From NCBI GenBank assembly GCA_027596195.1, contig JADGJG010000788.1, positions 1-12,493 on the forward strand: a DNA stretch of 12,493 nt, in the 5' to 3' direction. The notes beneath the pieces are model-generated. The model did not search any database, was not told the DNA's origin, and saw only the letters and a program-made list of their open reading frames with translations. The position numbers were made by a program, and so were the translations under genes. Position 1 is the first letter of the stretch. Each line of letters begins with the position of its first letter. This document shows positions 1 through 8,766 of this stretch, piece after piece. The stretch comes from Podochytrium sp. JEL0797. Taxonomy: Eukaryota; Chytridiomycota; Chytridiomycetes; Chytridiales; Chytriomycetaceae.

Positions 1-516
1 ACCTCGTACATGGCTTTGGCGTTGTATGCGAATTCGGATACGATTTGATCGTCGGAGAGGGTCGTGAGATCCGGGTGTGACCATGTGTGCAGTCTGGTTC
101 GAGAAATTCCACGAATTAGTTTTTGGGTGCAGGAGAAAGTTGCCAACAAATTTGAACTCACTGAATCTCGTTTCCAGAGTCGAAAGCATATTTCATGGCG
201 GCAGCGTTCTCCTCGACAACAGACCCAACCGTGTAAAACGTGACTTTGGCATCAATCGTCGCCAAATCTGGTTGTGCACGCTTGGATCAGAAAGGCTTTA
301 AGAGGATCATTACATACAGTTGACGAGATCGGAGGTATACGGCGAAGGGCCATCATCAAAAGATGCTCCCCACATTTTTTGGCCAGAGACAGCGCAGTTG
401 GAAATATCCCACTTGGGGACGGCCGGGTTGGGGTTCACTTGGTCAAAGTATAGCTTCCAAGCGGGGACAGCGGGTGCTTGTTGCCATGGTTCAGGTGCCC
501 AATCAAAGTTGCTCAT
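1..516 (-). CDS. Chitin/polysaccharide deacetylase (CE4 family), 3' part beyond the window
   Basis: Three exons are visible on the minus strand: 516-318, 267-162 and 93-1. The introns are 317-268 (donor GTATGT, acceptor CAG, 50 bp) and 161-94 (donor GTGAGT, acceptor CAG, 68 bp). Spliced, they give 133 residues and the gene continues past the left edge. Residues 53-56 are FDDG followed by PSPYT, which is CE4 motif 1 (D54 the likely catalytic base, D55 a metal ligand). Residues 104-109 read HTWSHP, the HxxxH metal-binding motif 2. Residues 74-82 (KVTFYTVGS) match the usual core strand. The family removes N-acetyl groups from chitin or chito-oligomers with a divalent metal. The ATG at 516 is the first in-frame ATG with an A at -3, but the protein begun there has no signal peptide. 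An upstream exon may be missing or the start may be wrong. Cys41 lies just before motif 1, as in many fungal members. The family call is firm; the 5' end is not. Confidence 0.9.
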
Positions 517-643
517 AATATTGTGTCGGTTGAGGTTGCTGCTAGTTTATGGCGAGAATGCAAGGCGGGAGCGCGTTCATTTTATGGGATTTGTGACTTG
601 AGAGTTCGAAGAATCATAGGACGCTAACGGTGATAGGCCGAAC

Positions 644-705
644 ACTGCCCAGTTTGGCCATCTGGGTTCGAAATTGCCTCATGCCTAGGGAGTTTGATCT
701 CTGCT
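644..705. repeat. Imperfect direct repeat, copy A
   Basis: A 62-bp unit beginning with TGCCCAGTTTGGCCA near its left end and ending in AGTTTGATCTCTGCT. It aligns without gaps to 880-941, with about ten mismatches by eye. It lies upstream of the deacetylase start. Confidence 0.75.
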
Positions 706-879
706 ACTTTTCGCCGTCACTTCGGGAAAGGAGGTGGGGTGGAACTTATGCGTTGGAGTTTGTAATTAGCTATAAAATCTCAACAAAATCGTGGGGGTCT
801 CGTTTCCACAATCCCTTTCCCCTTCCCCTTTTCGCCTGCAGTGATAGTATGCAACGAAACGTGCCACCTGATGCCTACC

Positions 880-941
880 ATTGCCCAGTTTGGCCAGATG
901 AGTTCGATATTGGCCCATGCCTAGGAAGTTTGATCTCTGCT
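880..941. repeat. Imperfect direct repeat, copy B
   Basis: This is the second 62-bp copy of the unit at 644-705. Its right end continues into a further repeated block: 923-972 is copied, with small gaps, at 999-1045. Both contain AGTTTGATCTCTGCTGATTC followed by a CCTGTT...TAGGGTT segment. The unit has no coding potential that I recognise; a degenerate MITE or promoter repeat are possibilities. Confidence 0.75.
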
Positions 942-998
942 GATTCCTGTCAACCTGTTTTAGGGTTCGATGGAAAGGGAAGAAGGAGTTATAATCTC

Positions 999-1045
999 GG
1001 GAGTTTGATCTCTGCTGATTCCTACCTGTTGTAGGGTTTGATGGT
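999..1045. repeat. Partial direct repeat, copy C
   Basis: This partial copy repeats the right half of copy B and its flank. It shares AGTTTGATCTCTGCTGATTC and then CCTGTTGTAGGGTTTGATGG, matching 923-972 with short gaps. The three copies together give the 640-1050 segment a layered, duplicated look. Confidence 0.7.
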
Positions 1046-1320
1046 ATAATCTTTTCTTCGAATCAATTTAATAAGAAACGTTGATTTTTTATAGATTCGA
1101 AGATATGTTACATTTTATGTACTCCGACTCAGCCTGCTCCTGCCAAGCCTGCCCCCGTTAAGGCCAATTTTCTGAAATTCTTTTTGTTATAAGCGGGGCC
1201 AAACTAGGGGAAAAGAGAAATGTGTCTCGGCGACCGATCTTTACGGACTATACATTGCCACTGCTACTCAACATTGATGGCGCCCATTATAAACGCGTAA
1301 CTCATTAAAATACGTTCTGT

Positions 1321-4300
1321 TTATTCATCCTCCTTTACAACCAACTTCGATGGAACCAACGGCGGTTTGGAGCCATCCGAAACCACAGACGCGCGGTTCA
1401 CACTTGCTCCACTCATTTGCGTCGCCAGATTTGCCAGAAACAGCGCCTCCGCACGTGTCTTGCGACTGCGTTCCAAAATTTCTTGAATTTCGAGATCATC
1501 GCTGTATGAATTTGACGAAGAATCTGCTGAACGAAAAGAGTCAACCAAAGTAACGTGTGGGGCCTCCAAACCAACAAACCTTGTGAACTCGATGCCAGCG
1601 ACTCAACCAACCCTTCCTCTTCAACCTCCTCTCGAAAAATACGCCGCTTCGGCAAACTAAACACCAAGCTAAAATCACTATCACTCGCGTCCTCCTCCTC
1701 CTCTGCACTCGATTCAACCCCGGAACCAGGCGCCGAGTCCATCTCCAATCGCTTCCCAAACCCAACACCCCCCTTTCCCACCCTCCTCTCAAACTTCCTC
1801 TCCAACGCGTCCAAATTCAACCCCACCCCCTTCCGAGCCTGCGACTTGCGAATCAATTCATCCGCCGCGTCTTTCATGAGCGAGCTTTTGAACCGTCGGT
1901 TCTGTAGAATCTTGTGCACGTCATACAACCCGTCAGAACTACTACTGCTATCCGCCTCTTCATCTTCGGTTTCAAAGAATCGGCTGCGAGGAGGTGGTCG
2001 GGGTGGTGATTTGCGTAAACTCGCGTATTCCGAAGCCTTGGCACGAATCTCGGATCGCAGTGGTAGACTGCTATTGTTGGATTTCGATTGCATTCGTTTC
2101 GTCAGCGAGGACCATGGTTCATAAGCTTCCGTTTCGTCACGTTCTCGACTCAAAAGAGTGGAAACAAGGTCTTCCGTTTCACTGTCCGACAAAGGACGAC
2201 TCGAGACCGATGATTTCGCGGCATGCAATCCACTGTCACCGGAATACGTTCGTTGCCGACTCCTGCGTAACGCAGACTCAAAATGGAGTGCTAGCAAGGG
2301 ATCACTCGGTGTCCCCCCAATTCCCACATCGCTTGCTTCCAGCGACACATCAAAGTCATCCAACGCGTCTTCATCACCTCTCCGCGGCTCCCGCTCCTCA
2401 CTCTCCGTCTCTGAAGAACTCGTGGGGTTGAAATTAAAATCCAACTCTTCGAGCGTCAATTTCCCAGTCGCCACCGGCTCCTCGTCCGCTTCGCCACTTC
2501 TACTTAACGAGTCCAACATGAACTCAACACGTTGACTTCCTGGACTCACTGCACCCGACGATCTCAACGAACTCTTCAACCCCGACGGAGTCCTTGCACC
2601 TTCCTCTCTCTCCAAATGCGCCGAAACAGATTTCAACCCACGACTCCGAATCATATCCTGCAACGCCGTTAATTCCTCGACCGTGCGTTGAAGGCTGCGT
2701 GAAAAATCTTCGATGGCGGTTTCGGGGTTCGATGGGAGGCGAGGGGGTTTGCGGTCGGGGGTGATGGATGTTGTGGGAATTGTGGTGGGGGTTTTGGGGC
2801 GAGGTGAAAAATTTGTGCTTCGCGCAGGCGAAGATTGGGAGAAGGAGGGATGCGGCGGGGGTTCGGAAAAAATCAAAGTCGGGGTATGCGATCTCGTGAG
2901 CAGGTGGTGCTCTAATTAGAGCGAGGAGTTTCAAATCAGTTGATTGCGGAAAGTAATAGGAATGAGTGCTAAACAAACCAGGTGACCAGCGACCCGAATC
3001 AGTGACTTCAGATTCCTCAATTTGCATTTCCACGCGTTCCACAATCGCGGTTTCATCCACTTTTTCCACCGACTCCAAAACCTGCACACCCGCATCCTCC
3101 ATTTCGAGTTCAACGTTACCAAAGCTCTTCCCAAACACGGACCCAGCACCACTCCCACCTTCCATCAAAACCGCCCCCAAATTCTCCCCACGATCAACCC
3201 TCACAAGCACCTGCCCTCCCTCCTTCACAACACCACCCTCCCCCGCAAAAACAGGATACCACCCACAAATCTCTCGACACCCTGCAAACAACGGCCCCAA
3301 ATCCACCTTCACCTCCCCAATCTTGATCCTCCCGCCTCCAATGCAATCCCACACGTCCACCACAATATTCCGAACATCCGTTCGAACAATCTTCAACGCG
3401 TCCTGGTCGCGAGGGATGTGGAGTGTGTATTCAAAGTTCCAGTGTGGCGACGTGCTAGCGGGGACGATGTTTGTGCTGGGGACGGGGTCCGTGGATGCCG
3501 CGAGAGGCCAAGATATGGTACACATGGAGTTGGGAGCGGTGGGTGAGTTGCCGATTTGGATGCCGCGGGTGATGGAGATGTGGAGAGGGATGGTGGTGGG
3601 TGGGGTGGGGATGGGGGTCGGTGGTGGAAGTGAGGTCGATGGCGCTTGTGGGTCTGAATCAGCTGGGTGTGTAGAAGTTTGTGATTGTATTGATTCAGGT
3701 TGGGGGTCGATAAAAGTCGGATTGGACGCGATAGCCGTGTCGTTGGATTCATTTTCTGAACAAGATAGAAAAGTGAGAAACGAGCGCAAATAACCCAAAA
3801 AAGCAACACAACTCACCATCGTCCACCAAACTAAACTCCACCCAAACCTTCGCCCTCGACGTCCCCAAATCCACACACCGCGGATTCACGACCCGCGCCA
3901 CAACTTCCTCCACCACGTTCTCCCCAACCCTCCCATTCCTCCCCGCGCCCAGGATCACTCCAACAGTATCCCCAATTTCCACCGCCAAACTCCCCACCAC
4001 TTCCCCCGCCCGAACCACATCCACCACCAAAGGCGCGCCTCGAAGCCTCTTCAACGCCGCAGACCCCATTTCAAACACCACGGGTGCAAACTCCACCGTC
4101 TCCAACCAAAAATGACCCTTGTCTCCCACATCCCCCAACACCACCCCCGCCGACTCCACACCCGCAAACCGAAACACAACCCGTTCCCCACTCTTCAACT
4201 TCCCACCCCCATCCACACCCAACTCCGACGACAACACACACTCCCTCATAAAAACCTTCATTCGACACTTCCCAACTCCACTCACAACCTCCTCGTCCTC

Positions 4301-7300
4301 ATTCCCCCAAACCTCATCCCCTACACCTTCAAGCTGCATCGAAACCTTCACAGCAGCACCCACCTCTCCACCCCCAACCTTCGAAACAACCACCCACTCC
4401 CCATCCACCCCTTCCCGCCGATGCACCATTTTCCCAACGGGAACCGCAAACTCACCAATCAACACATCGTCTCCCTTGTCTCCACGGTGCCAAACCTCAC
4501 CCACCGCGCGTCCGCCCTCCCGGATCCAATTAATGAGGGGAGTGGTGGGGAATGGGATGAGGAGTGTGGAGGTGTAGTTGAAATTGGGGGTGAAAGATCG
4601 CGGGACGGTGGGTGTGATAATCGCAACGAGTGTAGGTGGGAATACACGTAAAAGGATGAACGTGTTGGGGCCGAGGGAGTGCGCTACATCAACTGTTTGA
4701 AGTGGGAATGGTTAGAGTAAGTTCGTGTTTCGATAAATAGGGATAGCTCAACTCGTTGCATTCTTGGTCCCACCCGCGTTCCTGTTCCCAAACCCCCAGT
4801 CAATCAAGTCCTCGGGATCTTGAACGCGGTCACGCGTATCAATCATTCCAGTTAGCAGTGATTTCAACCCACAAGCCGCATGTACAGTCACCACAACGCG
4901 ACACCCTTCCACCACCCCCTCCCCGCCGCGCTCGCGATTCTTCTCCTCGACCCTCGCTTCAAACTCTCTCACAGCCTTCTCCTCCCGCACACTGCTGCTG
5001 CTGCTGGCACCACTGATCTCCTTCCCACCCTCCTCCCCTTTCCCAACCTCCTCACGTTTCCCCGCCACACCCCTCACCAACCCACTCACATCCTTCCACC
5101 TCCCCACCGCCATAAACCCCTTCACCCACCCCTTTCCAACCCCACTAAACGGATCCACGATCGCATACTCCGTCTCCGGGACCACAACAGCCCCTTCCCC
5201 ATCCTCCGCCGCCACCCCTGCCACAGTCGATAACAAACTCCCGACGGGTAACTTGATGAGTCCGAGTAACCTCTTCCCTTCATGCCCACATACAAACTCG
5301 GTCGCGCTTTCAGCAAGTGCGTCTCCTCCTCCTCCTCCTCCCGCTGTGTCTGAATCCATGGACGTGAACGCGGTCGTGGTCCGCGGGTTCACATTCACTC
5401 CACCCACAACCCACACTTCGACAACCACGTCCCGTCTGCGTTCCAGAAACTCGCGCGTCACCGCCACCGGAACAGTCACGGCGTAATCGAAGCTCACTGG
5501 AGGGTTCATCTTCCCAGTCGCGAGGTTAAACGGGGGGAGGTATGGAATTGGTGGAGTCGTGTTTGGGGGGGTGGTAGAGGTGAAGAGGCGGAGGGAGAGG
5601 TTGATGAGGGTTGTGGATGTGGATGTGGATGGGAATATGGCGAGGGCGCGGGCGGTGGTGAGGGTTAAGTGTAGGTAGTATGGGGGTAAGGGCTTTTGAG
5701 GTGAGGGGGGAGGCGGGGAGGTGGGTGGAGTTGGTTGTGGGTCTGGATTCGAAATGGGAACGGGCGGAGACACTGTGACTGCATTCGGAAGTGCCGGTGG
5801 AACGCGAACGAGCGGGTTCGAAATCAACTCAACCGCCACAACCAGATCTCCCACGTGATTCGTCCCCGCTTTTCCCGCTGTACCTGCGGGGTTCTCGACA
5901 CGAAACAGCGGAACCCGACCCGTCCAATAAAACTCAGTATCCACCAACACTTCGCGACATTTCCATGACGCGTGGGCCTCCCATACGGTTTTCCTTCCCA
6001 CGACACTACCACCACCTGCTGCTTTACGCACAGGAATCTGCGTGCCACGAACTCCAGTCGTCGTAGACCCCCGTGCACCACCCGCCTGCGTCGCAACGAC
6101 ATTAAACTCAATCCGCGAGTCACCCCACATCTCGGCCATGGCCCCATCAAACACGACAGGATGAATCTGCTGCTGCTCGAAACTCACGACACATGCCGAC
6201 GCGGACCGTTTCGACGTGGATGTTGCCACCGCGGAAGATTTGGGAACACTGTTCGCGAGTCGAGGGAGGGATGTGGAAACGAGTCGTGCCGTTATTGAGG
6301 TGTGTGGTTGTTGCGCATTTGCGTCGTCGCGAGACGGAACCAACGCGTAGTCAACGACAAAAGACGTTTGGAACGGCGTGAGTAAAGATGAACTCGCTTC
6401 CAACTTGTTGATATACACACGCACAGAGTGCACGCGTCCCAGTGCTGTGAGGGTGTCGGGGGTGAAGAAGGCGGACGTTGAGGAAGTCGATATGGCAGTG
6501 GATTCGAAAGGTTTCCCCCGCGTGGTGGGAGCTTCCACGCGTTTCGAATGTGACGTGCGTTCCTCCACTACGCGCTCCGCATCGGAGCTCTGTGCGTCGG
6601 AATCGGATCCCAACTCATTCAACAACCGTTGAACGTAATCGTCCTCGTCTTCGTCTTGGGATGTCACATCCCTGCGCTGCAGGCCAGAATTCAATGCTTC
6701 GATAATCAACTCGTCGTCCATCAGATCGACGTCATCGTCATCACTCGCGTCTTCGGTGGATTCGACCTCTTCGACATGCACGAAATCCTCCTCCGCATCA
6801 TCGACTCCCTGACGTCGCCGGTGCTCATCCATCAAATACGCCAGGCGATGGTCACGATCCGTTGCGTATTCATCGAGATTGGGAACGAGATCGAAATCAG
6901 ATTCGTAACGGTTTGACTGGGATGCGTTGGTTCGAGTGACTGAAAACGCGGATCGCGTTGGGTCATGAGGCACCGTGGTAGGTGGTAAAGTGGACGCGTT
7001 CTCGACGGCTTCCGAGATTTGCTGTTTGAGGCGCAAGGCGCGGGTATATATTGCTGAAAATTGGGGCGAGGAAGTGGAAGCGGAAGCTGTTGAAAACGCG
7101 AATTTTAGCAGAAACAAACGAAAAAGAGAAACAAAATTACCTTGTACCGCGGAAGTGGACGAAATACGCGGTGTCTTTGGTTTCTCGGCAACCGACTCGC
7201 GAGATTGAGCGCGTACCAAAAGCTGGGCGGGAGAAGTGGGTTTGGACGACATTTCGGGGGGTGTTTGTGGAAACTCCATCATGCTTTCTTCGTTGGTTGA

Positions 7301-7876
7301 GAGTGGCTCGTCAAAGGGCTGTTCAATGTGGGTGTCTTCACTCGTTGGGTTTGTTTCGAGGTCAAAGGCGACAGATTTTGTAGGTGGGGGGGCCAGGGTG
7401 GATTTGTTTTTCTCTAGCCTTGCTTCGAAATGCAGGTCAGCGACTTTCTTAGACGCGGTGTCCTTGACTCCTAGCCAGACGTCGACTTGTTTCCTAGTGA
7501 CTGCCTTGATGTCTTTGAGCGTCGCCGTGCCGACTTTTCTTTCTTTGCAAAAGACTTCGATTTGCAGCGGCGGCGCGTCGTTGAAGTACAAGGCGAGAAG
7601 GGCGTTCGGACATCGCACTGCGAAGGACACCGAAGTGTTTGTCCGAACACCGCCGCGGCGCGAAGAAGAAGAAGAAGAAGAAGAAGAAGAAGAAGAAGAA
7701 GAAAGCGCAGGAAACAACTCGACAACCTGCGAGGCGCCCCACCACTGGAACCGCACTCGCAACTCGCCAAGTGGAACAGAGCCAAACACTCGCAGTGTAT
7801 CGACACGCACAACGAGGTGCCCAGAAGTCGCTCCGACAACGTTGGGCGGAAGCGACATCGAATTGGGGCCGGACAT
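1321..7876 (-). CDS. C2CD3: C2CD3-like centriolar multi-C2-domain protein, six exons
   Basis: The exons I infer are 7876-7141, 7086-4753, 4692-3817, 3755-2979, 2911-1580 and 1526-1321. They total 6261 nt, or 2086 residues, with an open frame throughout. The ATG at 7876 is the first ATG in frame. Visible parts are: an N-terminal C2 domain (about residues 18-155, with WWG at 45-47 and a 14-Ser run at 59-72); an acidic linker (about 337-407); a C2 beginning GRVHSVRV (about 455-670); a C2 ending in VDPFSG then FMAVG (about 714-905); a C2 split by intron 2 (about 974-1130); a weaker C2-like stretch (about 1150-1312); and a C2 ending in CGWYPVF (about 1377-1507). A Ser/Asp/Glu-rich tail follows, with helices near 1643-1678 and 2028-2056. 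The order and these motifs resemble vertebrate C2CD3, recalled from memory; that protein is needed for distal centriole assembly and ciliogenesis. Introns 2-5 are all phase 1. Intron 1 (7140-7087, 54 bp) keeps the frame whether or not it is removed. Its acceptor could instead lie at 7054. The intron 2 donor (4752, GTTGAG) is weak, and 4773 (GTGGGA) also preserves the frame. Confidence 0.87.
3598..3617 (+). other. Potential G-quadruplex run inside the C2CD3-like gene
   Basis: Four G runs of 3, 4, 4 and 5 bases are separated by loops of 1, 1 and 2 bases, on the plus strand, which is the template strand of this gene. In the mRNA the stretch is C-rich and encodes a Pro/Thr-rich linker just before the last C2 domain. 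A looser G-rich stretch, also plus strand, is at 5682-5727. Folding is inferred from the pattern only. Confidence 0.5.
7662..7703. repeat. (GAA)14 microsatellite coding for polyserine
   Basis: Fourteen uninterrupted GAA units run on the plus strand. On the coding minus strand they read as 13 TCT codons and one TCG codon, giving a run of 14 serines at residues 59-72 of the C2CD3-like protein. The run sits in a loop of the predicted first C2 domain, so length changes would alter a loop rather than break the frame. Confidence 0.97.
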
Positions 7877-8766
7877 GGCAAAGATCGAAAACAAAATCAA
7901 AACAAAATGGTATTTTATGCGTTACACAAATAAAAAAGAAAACGATGTGATGTATCATGCCTTGAATGAACCCATTTTTAAGCTCTTTTAATTCGCACTA
8001 TTCGAAGTTTTTTATTTTCTGAATTTGCATTCATCGGACAAGCCTCGTGATGACATGACCTCTCATACACTTTCAACCTAAGTACCAACAGCACAGCTGT
8101 TTTCGTACGCGAGATCTGCTTCGAACCGCGACTTCTGGCGTTCATCCAATCCACGGACATCAATTGCCGAACCGCCTTTACCCAGACCATGATATCGGTA
8201 GCCGCCACGGTCAATGATATCATCACTGCCTATCACTGCCCATCAACCGGTGTCGGTGAAAACCATAAAACAATCCTGGGAAAGACCGAAAACCATTGGT
8301 CCAGATCGAACCTCTGCAATCAAGGCCAAGAATCCAAGGCCAAAAATGAAACTAGAAGGAGGTTTTTTTCATAGCCTGTGCTAAAGTTTTAGGAATGGGA
8401 GTTCAGCACGCTTGGTGAAAAGGCGCACCCGAAGGATCGCCCGCCCACAAGGCGCGTGCCCACTCGCCACCCCAGCGGGAGTCGAACCCCCTGGGACGCG
8501 TGGTGGCGTTAGCGGTTGGACAAACCTATGCTATAAATGGGGAAAAACATTCTATTCTCTCTTTAATTACTCTGGAGAACCTATTCCTTTTCCATACAGC
8601 CCTTTCTCAATTAATCAACATTTTCGAACCTTTGCCTGAAAATTCAATTTGATATCAGCCCTCTTTTCATATCCACGTGAACGAAGGCATTTTGATACCA
8701 CGCCTTGGAAAACCAATTTAAAGCCCTCACCTGGCCCACTTTTTTTGATTCTTATTCTTTTCCAAA
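7877..8766. other. Divergent intergenic region (C2CD3-like / carbonic anhydrase 1)
   Basis: About 890 bp separate two divergently transcribed genes and must contain both promoters. The side nearest the C2CD3-like start is AT-rich, with a minus-strand ATAAAAT around 7910-7920. A TATAAAT lies at 8532-8538, about 230 bp upstream of the carbonic anhydrase start. A pyrimidine-rich stretch (8737-8761) directly precedes that ATG. A small tandem duplication, ATCACTGCCT/ATCACTGCCC, is at about 8220-8239. A minus-strand open frame at 7978-8226 has no recognisable domain and is not called. The tRNA-like hairpin at 8465-8508 is listed separately. Confidence 0.55.
8465..8508 (-). other. Hairpin with tRNA B-box-like core (tRNA relic or SINE fragment?)
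   Basis: On the minus strand, 8488-8478 reads GGTTCGACTCC, an exact match to the Pol III B-box consensus (GGTTCGANTCC). It is flanked by nested inverted repeats: 8465-8471 with 8502-8508 (7 bp) and 8471-8475 with 8491-8495 (5 bp). The stretch just upstream on the minus strand (about 8523-8506) vaguely recalls a tRNA D-arm. However, I cannot build a proper acceptor stem, D-arm or anticodon arm. It is therefore not called as a functional tRNA; a decayed tRNA, a tRNA-derived SINE fragment or coincidence remain possible. Confidence 0.4.

Larger units (their letters stand above)
517..1320. other. Intergenic region between deacetylase and C2CD3-like gene
   Basis: About 800 bp lie between the deacetylase start and the stop codon of the next minus-strand gene. 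It holds three imperfect direct repeats (listed separately), a pyrimidine-rich stretch near 811-836, and an AT-rich stretch near 1040-1130. A plus-strand open frame across 630-1034 is not convincing because it is largely made of the repeats. I see no tRNA, rRNA or credible protein gene. The deacetylase promoter and the 3' UTR of the C2CD3-like gene should both be here, but I can place neither signal with confidence. Confidence 0.6.

Noticed and set aside
1117..1190. Plus-strand stretch reading T-P-T-Q-P-A-P-A-K-P-A-P-V-K-A, like the tail of a Pro/Ala/Lys-rich protein
   Set aside because: It is short, has no start or splice acceptor ahead of it, and soon runs into a stop. It may be an exon relic but cannot be supported as a gene.
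1555..2535. Several long plus-strand Ser/Pro-rich open frames opposite the C2CD3-like gene (for example 1555-2124, 2158-2535, 2966-3793, 4112-4651)
   Set aside because: They are antisense shadows of a long C/G-skewed coding region. The minus-strand frame splices cleanly and matches known C2 motifs, while the plus-strand ones show no domain.
7978..8226. Minus-strand 82-codon open frame between the C2CD3-like gene and carbonic anhydrase 1
   Set aside because: It has no recognisable domain or homologue, unremarkable composition and no sign of splicing to neighbours. It is treated as a chance frame.
8456..8530. A functional tRNA gene on the minus strand
   Set aside because: The T-arm core is excellent, but I could not pair an acceptor stem or form D and anticodon arms. 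The stretch instead folds as a simple hairpin.
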